Source: Agriotes lineatus (lineage: Eukaryota > Arthropoda > Insecta > Coleoptera > Elateridae). Taken from it: a DNA stretch of 64,000 nucleotides. Under the pieces are notes generated by a model. The model did not search any database. It was not told the origin of the DNA and worked only from the letters and a program-made list of their open reading frames with translations. This document shows, one piece after another, positions 9,866-17,568 of this stretch (positions within the stretch are counted from its first letter, which is position 1; every line of letters starts with the position of its first letter). The stretch spans positions 1 to 64,000 of the forward strand of contig CALNHX010007422.1 in NCBI GenBank assembly GCA_940337035.1. Reading direction: 5' to 3'. Position numbers and translations under genes: made by a program.

Positions 9866-9933
9866 TCAGACGATGACGTCATCCCCCCCACATCTGCAAG
9901 TCTTGACAAGTCTGGACAGGTCTGGACAGGTTT
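9866..9933. promoter_or_regulatory. CRE-like palindrome plus four tandem 10-bp repeats
   Basis: Positions 9,874-9,881 read tgacgtca, a perfect CRE palindrome, within tcagacgatgac (9,866-9,877), which is also found in the right terminal repeat (15,413-15,424). Four decamers follow at 9,894-9,933: ctgcaagtct, tgacaagtct, ggacaggtct, ggacaggttt. The block lies between the protease stop (9,958) and the start of the 73-aa gene (9,819). A promoter role is inferred from position. Confidence 0.5.
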
Positions 9934-9957
9934 TTCTCGCAGTAAACTGGTAGGAAG

Positions 9958-10338
9958 CTAACACATGGCATCGTGCAAAAATTGTAAACATAAATGCCCG
10001 CAATTTACAGAATCATAAGTTTGAAATGCCTGGTGATTATATTTAATAGGATGACAGCTGCCATTTTTGCCACTTGTCAAATATTTCACAATTTCTATTG
10101 GAGGTTTTAAGTCTCCAAAACTGTCAAAGTAAATTGCATCTTTCCCCCGTTTTATGTAAGCCACCCAATGTGTACCAAGATTGGTTTTATCATCCAAATT
10201 TACAATACCGCATTCTATATTTCGAACTTGTTTTGGTAAATCATCTCTCATAAAAATGCCGCGAAAGTTAGGAATTTTTAAACGTTTAGCGTATGATTGT
10301 AAATCGATATTTGACAAGGCCCGGTTTGGCAGCTGCAT
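9958..10338 (-). CDS. Adenain-like (Ulp1-fold) cysteine protease, 126 aa
   Basis: This maturation protease would cleave capsid precursors. The catalytic set of the adenovirus-type family is visible: His57 in GTHWVAY, Asp72 in YFDSFG, a Gln in NHQAFQ (103-106) as oxyanion residue, and Cys113 in NCGHLCL. The upstream RGIFMRDDLP is typical of Polinton proteases. Length is short but normal for this group, where the N-terminal part is minimal. Its ATG overlaps the stop of a 27-codon basic ORF (TAATG arrangement at 10,336-10,340), pointing to coupled expression. Confidence 0.9.
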   Translation of the reverse strand: MQLPNRALSNIDLQSYAKRLKIPNFRGIFMRDDLPKQVRNIECGIVNLDDKTNLGTHWVAYIKRGKDAIYFDSFGDLKPPIEIVKYLTSGKNGSCHPIKYNHQAFQTYDSVNCGHLCLQFLHDAMC

Positions 10339-10421
10339 TACAAGTTTTTTGTCGTGAACAATCCGTATCCTTTTTTATAAGGTTTTAGATATAACCCTTT
10401 ACCTAAAGCTATTGCCTCCAT
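10338..10421 (-). CDS. Tiny Gly/Lys-rich ORF upstream of protease (27 codons)
   Basis: The ORF runs from the ATG at 10,421 to a TAA at 10,338-10,340 that overlaps the protease ATG. It encodes a short basic peptide with GKGLYLKPYKKGYG, a motif I associate with small core/minor-capsid peptides of Polintons. The frame stays open upstream into the end of the phospholipase gene, across a run of eight A (minus strand, 10,455-10,462), so it may be the true C-terminus of that protein reached by frameshifting or separated by a one-base change. Confidence 0.5.
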   Translation of the reverse strand: MEAIALGKGLYLKPYKKGYGLFTTKNL

Positions 10422-10437
10422 CGTTTTATTATGTCTT

Positions 10438-11148
10438 TCAGACTCTGCTAATTGTTTTTTTTGCCGACTGAGCATATTTAACCACCTTTGCAATTCCTGC
10501 AGCTCCACCGCTAAGAGCTCCTAACGCGCTAAGTCCTGCAAAGATTGGAATCAAGGGTAACATTCCACCTGTTTTTGGCACACGTATTACTCGAGGAGTT
10601 TTAATAATCTTGTTTCTCTTTATTTTATTAATTGTCTTAACAGCAATATTTGTAGCATCGCTTAAGTCTCGCAGCAGTCGTCCTCCTCCTAATTCAGTTC
10701 GTGCTTTTTTCACTACCTGATTGAAAGTAAGCGTATCTCCAGGTGTTCTCTTTCTCTTTTTACCAGTTTTATTTTTAGCTCCCAACCCCATTTTTACTTT
10801 TGCCGTCATAGCTGTAGCTACTCCTGCAGCCGAGACACGTTCACCTAAGCTAGCGTCTGAAGCTCTAATACGTCCAATAGCATTTTTAGCTAAAATTCTG
10901 TCAGCTTTATGTCGTTCCTCCATATTATCAGAATGTTTTGCATAAGCCAAATCGTGCTCACGACACGCTTGATCTAATTTGTTAATTCCAGGATCTCCTC
11001 GTGCAATTCTTTTCTCAAGTTTTGTGCCAGGCCCGCAATATTGATATCCTGGTATGTGCAATTCGAAAGGAAATTTATTAATGAGCGTATTGAGTACACC
11101 AGCACCTCGTCGGCGATGGACTGGTTTGTTGTTTCGACCTCGAACCAT
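10438..11148 (-). CDS. Phospholipase-A2-domain virion protein, 236 aa
   Basis: The N-terminal third carries a secreted-PLA2-like core as in parvoviral VP1 unique regions: the calcium loop YCGPGT (37-42) and the HD catalytic pair (His65, Asp66) in CREHDLAY. A basic stretch (about 126-135) resembles a nuclear signal. The C-terminus has a Gly/Ala-rich hydrophobic segment (about 193-224) that could interact with membranes, reminiscent of minor core proteins. The expected role is membrane passage of an incoming particle; this is known for the domain and inferred here. It is the first gene of the leftward block, divergent from the ATPase across a 47-bp gap. Reading frame at the C-terminus shifts at an A8 run (see findings). 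Confidence 0.85.
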   Translation of the reverse strand: MVRGRNNKPVHRRRGAGVLNTLINKFPFELHIPGYQYCGPGTKLEKRIARGDPGINKLDQACREHDLAYAKHSDNMEERHKADRILAKNAIGRIRASDASLGERVSAAGVATAMTAKVKMGLGAKNKTGKKRKRTPGDTLTFNQVVKKARTELGGGRLLRDLSDATNIAVKTINKIKRNKIIKTPRVIRVPKTGGMLPLIPIFAGLSALGALSGGAAGIAKVVKYAQSAKKTISRV

Positions 11149-11195
11149 TATATAGAACTGAGAACTGATCGATTAGGATCTTAATATATATAGAT
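11149..11195. promoter_or_regulatory. Divergent promoter between phospholipase and ATPase genes
   Basis: Only 47 bp separate the two opposite start codons. A tatata run (about 11,182-11,191) faces the ATPase, and tatata at about 11,150 (complement of the minus strand) lies directly at the phospholipase start. The very short gap implies shared control elements or start sites inside the transcribed region. Confidence 0.4.
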
Positions 11196-11921
11196 ATGCG
11201 TAGCAGTTTTAGTATGAGTTTCCAAGTAGACGTCATGAGGGTAGTTAAACTAAAAAATAGTTTGCCAATAAAAAATCATGATAATCATACTGCATCTCTA
11301 AGCAGGAGACACGGACCGTTGTTACCTTCCACGATACGATGTCTTATTCTAGGCCCATCGAATTGCGGTAAAACAAACATCATTATATCGCTAATAAAAG
11401 ATGTTAATGCAGTACGATTCGAAAATATTTATATATATTCAAAATCGCTGTTTCAAGCAAAGTTTGAATATCTAAGTATGTTGTTTCAATTAATTCCTGA
11501 GGTTGGCTACTATACATACAGCGATGGTGTGAACATTGTACCACCCGACCAAGCTAAATCTAACAGCATTTTTATTTTTGATGACATTGCTTGCGACAAA
11601 CAGGACGTTATGAGAGAATATTTTAGCATGGGTCGACATAAAAATATAGACTGTTTCTATCTTTGTCAAACATATGCATGTATTCCTAAACATCTTATTC
11701 GCGATAATGCTAACATGTTGGTGCTGTTTAAGCAGGACGATATGAATTTACAGAAGGTCTACCGAGATCATGTTAATACCGACATGACTTACGAACAATT
11801 TAAAGAAATGTGCGCATATTGCTGGAATAGTCATAAACACGGATTTTTGGTAATAGACAAAGATAGTGATTTAAATAATGGGCGCTATCGTTATGAATTT
11901 GATTCGTATATATACATTTAA
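11196..11921 (+). CDS. DNA-packaging ATPase (FtsK-HerA / A32-like), 241 aa
   Basis: This P-loop motor would pump DNA into the capsid. Walker A is GPSNCGKT (53-60) and Walker B is IFIFDD (125-130), followed by the QTY sensor-type motif (near 158-160) and an arginine-containing segment near 170. Length and order fit the family. Alternative in-frame methionines at codons 7 and 14 are possible starts; I keep the first because it follows the TATA-like run at a usual distance. It lies divergent to the phospholipase gene and heads the right-hand block. Confidence 0.92.
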   Translation: MRSSFSMSFQVDVMRVVKLKNSLPIKNHDNHTASLSRRHGPLLPSTIRCLILGPSNCGKTNIIISLIKDVNAVRFENIYIYSKSLFQAKFEYLSMLFQLIPEVGYYTYSDGVNIVPPDQAKSNSIFIFDDIACDKQDVMREYFSMGRHKNIDCFYLCQTYACIPKHLIRDNANMLVLFKQDDMNLQKVYRDHVNTDMTYEQFKEMCAYCWNSHKHGFLVIDKDSDLNNGRYRYEFDSYIYI

Positions 11922-11985
11922 CAATTCTGATGTCTATTATTTGATAGAAAGCTGTTGACGTGTGAACTAGTTTGAATCTGTCAGT

Positions 11986-12263
11986 CTGTCTAACTGGCTG
12001 TTTACCTGTTTACCTGTCTAGCTGTCTATCTGTCTACCTGTCTAGCTGTCTACCTGTCTACCTGTCTAGCTGTCTAGCTGTCTACCTGTCTAGCTGTCTA
12101 CCTGTCTAGCTGTCTAGCTGTCTACCTGTCTACCTGTCTAGCTGTCTACCTGTCTAGCTGTCTACCTGTCTACCAGTTTACCTGTCTAGCTGTCTACCTG
12201 TCTAGCTGTCTACCTGTCTAGCTGTCTACCTGTCTAGCTGTCTAGCTGTCTACCGGTCTACCG
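11986..12263 (+). repeat. 8-bp tandem array (ctgtctac/ctgtctag) upstream of the 305-aa gene
   Basis: About 34 near-perfect octamer units alternate irregularly between ctgtctac and ctgtctag. The array fills almost all the space between the ATPase stop (11,921) and the ATG at 12,284. It contains many copies of acctgtc, a word also found on the coding strand in the decamer array upstream of the 73-aa gene. It could be a simple microsatellite or a repeat-built promoter. Confidence 0.9.
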
Positions 12264-12283
12264 CTTACATACTTGCGCCGATA

Positions 12284-13201
12284 ATGAAATCGAATGTAGC
12301 GACAGAACTTATTAAAACTAAAAATATTATAAGACAGAAAGTTCGAGCTCTTAAGGAGGGTAAGTTGGTGGAACAACAGCTCCTCGGTAAATTTTTTAAA
12401 CCTGTTACCGAACAAATGCAAAGTGTTGCAAAAGTGATAAATAAAAAAGAGAATCTCCCATCTTCAAAACTAGAATTATTTACACCAAAACCTGTTGATG
12501 AAGTATTGTGCGAAACCGCCGAAGATGATTCTAATACGACTATAGCAAACAAATTTCAACCGTCTATCAACATAGAACCGCAAGCTATAAGTTCTTTCTT
12601 AGAACAGTATGATAAACTTCCTAGGAAATATGTAAGCAATTATCTTATAGAAAGGCCAAATCTAGGGAGGTATGGAATTAGATATGATTTTGACAAAAAC
12701 CAATTTTATTTTGGTGGAGATGAGCTAGATATAAAGGGTTCTGATATAATTGTAAAAAATGTTCGCTATGAAGGTACGCCTGGTTTGTACGAATTACTAT
12801 TTAAAAACGATCCTCAAATAACTCCAACGTCGACAGATAGAGCAAATTATAATGATATCATAAACAGAACAGGTGCGGCGCATAGAAATTTTGATAAAAA
12901 TGTGCAGAAGGTAGGTTTCAACCAAACGAAATACAAGAAATTTATAAAATCTAACTTGTCATCATCACCCTCGTCTTCATCAGTGCCATTAAGAGCTAAA
13001 AAGCGTTCTGGTAAAGGTATGCAGCAAATGTATAAACAAGTTAGCAATAAACCGATGGATTATGTTTACTGGGATGATCCGAATGAGTTAGTCGATCGAT
13101 TAAAGTTACTGTATGCCTCTCAAGCATCCGGTCACACAAAACATAGAAATGAAATTGTTAGTATAATAGAAGAGTTAAAAGAGGCGGGAATCATTGAATA
13201 A
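12284..13201 (+). CDS. Conserved insect-Polinton protein (DUF8207-like), 305 aa
   Basis: The ORF is intact. The N-terminal 110 residues are helical and charged; the middle has RYGIRYDFDKNQFYFGGDEL and a GTPGLYELLFK box (about residues 164-174) and the C-terminus has YWDDPNELVDRLKLL and GHTKHRNEIVSIIEEL. I recall these boxes from a widespread uncharacterised protein of insect Polintons (I believe Pfam DUF8207; not verified). No enzymatic motif is evident. Its end overlaps the next gene's first possible ATG by 8 bp, suggesting coupled expression with the integrase operon-like group. Confidence 0.75.
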   Translation: MKSNVATELIKTKNIIRQKVRALKEGKLVEQQLLGKFFKPVTEQMQSVAKVINKKENLPSSKLELFTPKPVDEVLCETAEDDSNTTIANKFQPSINIEPQAISSFLEQYDKLPRKYVSNYLIERPNLGRYGIRYDFDKNQFYFGGDELDIKGSDIIVKNVRYEGTPGLYELLFKNDPQITPTSTDRANYNDIINRTGAAHRNFDKNVQKVGFNQTKYKKFIKSNLSSSPSSSSVPLRAKKRSGKGMQQMYKQVSNKPMDYVYWDDPNELVDRLKLLYASQASGHTKHRNEIVSIIEELKEAGIIE

Positions 13202-13577
13202 AGTCAGTTCGACAATGTCGAGAGATAAGTTCGGTCGTCACATTCAGCACAGAAATCTATACTTTTACGATGACTGTGAATATTTTAATCTTCAACATAA
13301 ACGATTAGCCAATCTTCTATTGGAAGAGGATTCTGTCAACAAGACCCTCCTTAACAAAGAACTTAATAAGATTATTTATCGACTTTCCAAACACGAAAAC
13401 TCTGCTAGTACAAATATAGAAATAGCAAATGAAATTATTGCAGACATTCAAGCTGAAATTGATCAACTCTACTTTTCTCTAAAACTAACTAAACCTCCGC
13501 CTAAACCTTCAGTTAGTGAAACTGTCTCATTTAGAGAGGTTCAAAATGACCCGGAAGAAAATAAACAGTTCGATTAA
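13194..13577 (+). CDS. Small coiled Polinton protein, up to 127 aa
   Basis: The first ATG (13,194) overlaps the preceding stop; a second in-frame ATG at 13,215 (MSRDKFGRH) gives a cleaner product of 120 aa. The protein is helical with alternating Leu/Ile and charged residues between 35 and 100, then a Pro-rich turn. Its end overlaps the start of the integrase in another frame. Unknown function; context suggests a partner of integration or packaging. Confidence 0.62.
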   Translation: MNKVSSTMSRDKFGRHIQHRNLYFYDDCEYFNLQHKRLANLLLEEDSVNKTLLNKELNKIIYRLSKHENSASTNIEIANEIIADIQAEIDQLYFSLKLTKPPPKPSVSETVSFREVQNDPEENKQFD

Positions 13578-14496
13578 GGCTCAAATAGTAGATGAGTTGC
13601 ATAAGCCTGCACGAATAAATTTTCGAAGGCGTCGTGTAATAGTAAAAGGATTGGATGATCTTCATCAGGCTGATTTAGTAGAAATGATACCATACTCTAA
13701 AGTAAATAAAGGTTATCGATATATTTTAGTAATTATAGATGTATTTTCAAAATATGTTTGGTTAGAGCCTATAAAAACCAAAACCTCTAAGGAAGTTACT
13801 AGTGCAACTGAAAAAATACTATCTGAAAGCGGTAGAATTCCGAAGAACTTGCAGACAGATCAGGGTAAAGTGTTTTTCAATAAAGATTTTCAAACACTAA
13901 TGAATAAATATAAAATTAACCATTTCTCAACATTTAGCTCGAAAAAAGCGTGTGTCGTTGAAAGAGTAAATCGTACACTTAAATCTATTATGTGGAAGAT
14001 GTTTAGTTTGCAAGGTTCATACAAATGGCTTTCTCTATTATCTCAAGTCAGTCACACCTACAATCACAAAAAACATAGTACAATTGGTAAAAGACCGGTT
14101 GATGTGAATAAGAGTAATGAGAAGGAAATTCTCAATCAAGCCTATAATCATATAAAAATGACCGATTTAAGTAATGTAAAATTTAAGGTTGGCGATCCTG
14201 TGCGAATTAGCAAATATCGAACAATATTCGATAAAGGATATACTCCCAACTGGACTAATGAAATATTCACAATCGATCAAGTTAAATTAACTAATCCTAT
14301 TACCTATCTACTAAAAGATGCTTCCCATCGGTCTATTCAAGGATGTTTCTACGATCTTGAGCTTCAAAAAGTTAAATATCCAGACATACATCTCGTTGAA
14401 CGTGTAATAAAACGAAAACGTAACAAAGTATTTGTAAAATGGCTTGGATTTTCAAATCAGCACAATAGCTGGATTGATGCTAAAAATATTGTCTAA
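13546..14496 (+). CDS. Retroviral-type integrase with chromodomain (Polinton INT), 316 aa
   Basis: The integrase would join element ends to target DNA with 6-bp stagger. The open frame starts at 13,516, but the ATG at 13,546 (MTRKKI) begins the conserved part. Counting from it, the DDE triad is Asp43 (HQADLVEM), Asp105 (QTDQGKVF) and Glu139 (VVERVNRTLK). The last Asp-Glu spacing is 33 intervening residues instead of the usual 35, because the segment before VVER is shorter. The C-terminus has a chromodomain-like fold (LVERVIKRKRNKVFVKWLGF...SWIDAKNI), probably for chromatin targeting. The N-terminal zinc HHCC domain typical of retroviral integrases is not seen. The frame is intact. Confidence 0.92.
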   Translation: MTRKKINSSIKAQIVDELHKPARINFRRRRVIVKGLDDLHQADLVEMIPYSKVNKGYRYILVIIDVFSKYVWLEPIKTKTSKEVTSATEKILSESGRIPKNLQTDQGKVFFNKDFQTLMNKYKINHFSTFSSKKACVVERVNRTLKSIMWKMFSLQGSYKWLSLLSQVSHTYNHKKHSTIGKRPVDVNKSNEKEILNQAYNHIKMTDLSNVKFKVGDPVRISKYRTIFDKGYTPNWTNEIFTIDQVKLTNPITYLLKDASHRSIQGCFYDLELQKVKYPDIHLVERVIKRKRNKVFVKWLGFSNQHNSWIDAKNIV

Positions 14497-14601
14497 ATTA
14501 CCACGTTGTGATGACTCATCACTTAATTTTCATCGGTGCTATATAAACCTGATGTGCTGTAGTATTTTTATCATTCTCCTGTACACGTTCCTTCCAAAAA
14601 C

Positions 14602-14919
14602 ATGGCAGATTTCAACCAGAAACTTTGCAACTTAAATGAGGTTAAAGAGTGGGGAAATGTACGAGATTTAAAGATTGACGAAAAATATCCAACAATAAAT
14701 GTGTATCGATGTTCGACTAAATACGGCAATAAAATGGCGGTGGAATTGGACAACTTCAGATTCATTCTACCAGCACGCTACGATTGCCTAACAGATGCTG
14801 ACTTGCAACAATTAGGAAAACGTCGCTACAATATCACCTCAGGTGGCAACTGTGGGAGCAGCACGAAACTTGTCTTCGAGGAAATCGTTCAGACAGAGAT
14901 GGCATCCGTAGCACAATAA
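14602..14919 (+). CDS. Small conserved Polinton protein, 105 aa
   Basis: The gene has its own TATA box (tatataaa, about 14,539-14,546), an ATG in good context (aaaacatgg) and a downstream aataaa (about 14,970). The protein begins MADFNQKLCNL, has a YRCSTKYGNKMAVEL strand and a FILPARYD box that I recall in many arthropod Polinton and orphan proteins. It is strand-rich and could be a small OB-like or nucleic-acid-binding fold, but this is a guess. No catalytic motif is present. Confidence 0.72.
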   Translation: MADFNQKLCNLNEVKEWGNVRDLKIDEKYPTINVYRCSTKYGNKMAVELDNFRFILPARYDCLTDADLQQLGKRRYNITSGGNCGSSTKLVFEEIVQTEMASVAQ

Positions 14920-15031
14920 TTAGCTGATATGTATTTATAATAATTTTTATACATGTATGTTTTAGGTAAATAAATACAAATATATTTACATTGTTGTTTT
15001 ATTACACCATTGTGCCCGATTACAGGAACAT

Positions 15032-15115
15032 GCCAGGTTGGCCGAGTGGTCTAAGGCGCCAGATTTAAGCTCTGGTTCCCTAAGGGAAGCGTGGGTTCGA
15101 ACCCCACACCTGGTA
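15032..15115 (+). tRNA. tRNA-Leu(UAA)
   Basis: A full class-II cloverleaf is visible: acceptor gccaggt/acctggt with a G-T first pair (15,032-15,038 and 15,108-15,114), D arm gcc/ggc, anticodon stem ccaga/tctgg with loop tttaagc (anticodon TAA at 15,066-15,068), long variable stem ttccc/gggaa, T stem gtggg/cccac with loop ttcgaac, and discriminator A. A box and B box are intact, no intron, no encoded CCA, and a T-run terminator starts at 15,119. It looks functional. It lies inside the Polinton between the last ORF and the right terminal repeat. Confidence 0.93.
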
Positions 15116-15290
15116 ATTCTTTTTTGTTTGTCTAACAGACATCAGTACTTGACAAATTTATTTCAAGATCATTTTTTGCAGATCAGCACATTTTAATCTC
15201 TAGACTCATCAACTGTATTAGCAAAAACTTCCAACTGTGTTGATTTTTCTAAAACAATGGGTTTCTTTGTTTGAATTTTTTGCAGATCAA

Positions 15291-15778
15291 CACATTTTTT
15301 TAATCTCCAGACAACAATACCTTCATTGTTCTCGAATTTCGTGCTGATTTTAAAACAATGGATGCCATTGTTCTACTGATAACATCCTGCAAGAATAGAC
15401 ATGTCTGCATACTCAGACGATGACTCACATCCGGTCGAGCCTGAGAAAAATTTGATAAGGGTAACAATAGCTTCTGATTTACTGATAACATCCTGCAAGA
15501 ATAGACATGTCTGCATCCCAGACGCTCGAGCGTGGGAAAATTTCAAAAACTACACTTTTAACCCAAAAAAATTCCCGGAAGTGGCCGAGGTCAATGACCC
15601 CGACTAGGCCAATGACTCCGACCTTGACCTAGGCTAGATCCGTGACCTAGAAAAAATTCTCGGAAGTGGCCGAGGTCAATGACCCCGACTAGGCCAATGA
15701 CCTTGACCTCGGCTAGGCCCGTGACCTTGAAAAAAGTTCAAGGTCAAATGTGTCCCAGAACGCCTCTAAGTACTCTAC
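15291..15778. repeat. Right terminal inverted repeat of the Polinton
   Basis: It is the inverted counterpart of 41-424 but longer, because two internal pieces are duplicated: the ctgataacatcctgcaagaa...gacatgtctgcat module (15,375-15,409 and 15,481-15,516) and the gtggccgaggtcaatgaccc module (15,582 and 15,667). An AP-1-like tgactca lies at 15,421-15,427 and palindromic agacatgtct at two places. The open frames here are by-products of the repeats. Confidence 0.92.
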
Positions 15779-15784
15779 TCGTGT

Positions 15785-16500
15785 ATTAGATATATAAGCC
15801 AACAAACAACCGCGTTACAGTGTTGAGGAAAAAGAAGATAAATACTGCGTAGATGCGTATGCTAAGATGGTTATTAAACTTGAACCACGTTACGAAGGCG
15901 AGTCATGTAAACAATGATTCTGACAGTTCTCAGTGCGGCTTAAACCAGTTTCCCACGGTGCGCATTTTACGTAATCGTCCGTTGCATGTTGCTGTAAAGG
16001 AAATTACCTCACAACAAAACAACGCTCATTCCTCCTATAGTGTAAAAGCGCGTGCGTATAAGCGGTGTCTCTTCGAAACGGCCAACCACAGAACGCCTTT
16101 CTATCACGTGATTTTCACCGACCGCGTGCGTTTGATTACTTGGCTCGCCTTCCTAACTTGGTTGAAGTTTAAATTTTAGCTTACGGGATAAGCAGCGAAA
16201 CGATCTTATGCAGCGAGAATAAAAAGTGCTAATATGGTAGAGTCAAGAACCAGAAGGTGAAGATGGTATGGAAAGAGAGGAAAGCATTCCTAGGTACTAG
16301 AACGACAGGCATGCCAAAAATAACACTAACTAAAAGTTGGATGAGCCGCAAGGAAGTTACCATCGAGAAGAGTAGATTGGTTTTGGGGCCGCTGTGTGAG
16401 GCTTTATCAGTGTTCTATCCATTGTGACAGTTTGGGTTCCCAATTGAGCAAGTAGAGAATTTAGATGAAGTGGTTCTTAATAGCTATTTACGTTATTAGA
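15785..16500. other. Right flank of the Polinton, no gene recognised
   Basis: Unique-looking sequence after the element. A 108-codon open frame (15,853-16,179) has no recognisable domain and no supporting signals; I do not call it. Nothing else is identifiable. Confidence 0.4.
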
Positions 16501-16502
16501 CG

Positions 16503-16594
16503 GGTAGCAACATTTTTATGGCTGCGCCAATACTTTACAGGTCGAGCCCGTAGGGCGAGACCTGTATGTTTGGCAAGGCCATAAAGATGCTACC
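16503..16594. repeat. 92-bp nested hairpin (MITE-like)
   Basis: ggtagcaacatttttatggc at the left pairs with gccataaagatgctacc at the right, and an inner stem acaggtc...gacctgt encloses gccc-gta-gggc. The structure is a compact imperfect foldback 21 bp before a second foldback. Confidence 0.75.
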
Positions 16595-16615
16595 GGTCGT
16601 GTATCGTATAAGATT

Positions 16616-16799
16616 TTTTAGGATACTGCATTGGTAACTAGCGTTTACACAGTTACAGTTACAAACGAGTACGGTAGATAAAATTTACCGGCCTAGACCA
16701 GTAGTAGTTCTATTGCTACTGGTCTAGGCCGGTAAATTTTATCTACCGGACTCGTTTGTAACTATGTAAACGCTAGTTACCAATGCAGTATCCTAAAAA
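16616..16799. repeat. 184-bp foldback (MITE-like)
   Basis: The left arm ttaggatactgcattggtaa... and the right arm ending ttaccaatgcagtatcctaa are near-perfect inverted repeats of about 85 bp around a short loop (agttctattgc, about 16,697-16,707). No ORF. The ends ttttta/taaaaa may include a target duplication. Confidence 0.85.
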
Positions 16800-17528
16800 G
16801 ACAGTTAAGTGCAGAGCAGGGACCTTCGTTGGGGTTACAAACGGAAGCGTCTGAATAAGCTGCTTGCATTTGCATGACTGGACAGGAAGTGAAGATAATC
16901 AGGTATATGTAAAATAAACAGTAATCACTTTCAAGAGTGAATGAATAAGATATTTACATAAGTACTTACCTTTAGTACCATTTTAAAATAATACGTATTG
17001 TACAGATATTAATTCAGCTGGTCTTTCATATGAGTGATCTGACATTGACAATTGAGAACTGTCATTTATTTGAAATAATTTTCATAATACTATCAAACAT
17101 TTTTCAAGTGTAATAATTTTTGATAGTGCATGAATCTGACCTGAATTTGAGAGTGATTATTTTTACCGGAGCTAGAAAAAAGAAACACAAACTTAGAGTA
17201 AATAAGTTTGAATAAGGGCATATGTTCTATCGGAACTACTTTGAATTAAATAGACAAGAATAGCATATCTAGCACAATGAGCTATTACACAATTATCGGC
17301 CCGTAACGTAGAGCCATTACAATATATACATTTACTTTGCTCTAGATACAAACTTTCAAACTGGATTTATAACTATATATGTATAATCGATAACCTCGTT
17401 TTACCTTGCGGTGTAGAGGAGGGTCCTTTATGTGCTTGCATCTGGCGGTGCAATGCTCAACTTGCCCCGGATTCGGGATATAAAGTTGGAGCGCGCCTTT
17501 TGTGCTTGCACAGCAACCATTGTGAAGG

Positions 17529-17568
<40 letters not shown>

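Larger units (their letters stand above)
41..15778. mobile_element. Polinton/Maverick virus-like DNA transposon, near-complete
   Basis: The element is bounded by long terminal inverted repeats and contains the diagnostic Polinton gene set: protein-primed PolB, retroviral-type integrase, adenain-like protease, FtsK/HerA-type packaging ATPase, double-jelly-roll major capsid protein and single-jelly-roll penton. Its length (15.7 kb) is within the usual 15-20 kb. Flanking hexamers tcgtga (35-40) and tcgtgt (15,779-15,784) match at 5 of 6 positions and fit the 6-bp duplication known for the family. The left boundary could be 40 or 41. Capsid and maturation genes run leftward from the middle; polymerase and the integrase/ATPase group run rightward. 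Most genes are open; the polymerase is broken. I infer a fairly recent insertion that is no longer autonomous. Confidence 0.93.

Noticed and set aside
11986..12263. Possible CRISPR array
   Set aside because: Units are 8 bp with no spacers of unique sequence; it is a microsatellite-like array in a eukaryotic context.
15401..15607. 68-codon open frame in the right terminal repeat
   Set aside because: Made of the repeat modules themselves; its counterpart in the left repeat is not open.
15853..16179. 108-codon open frame right of the Polinton
   Set aside because: No recognisable domain, promoter or poly(A) signal; could be chance in a less AT-rich stretch.
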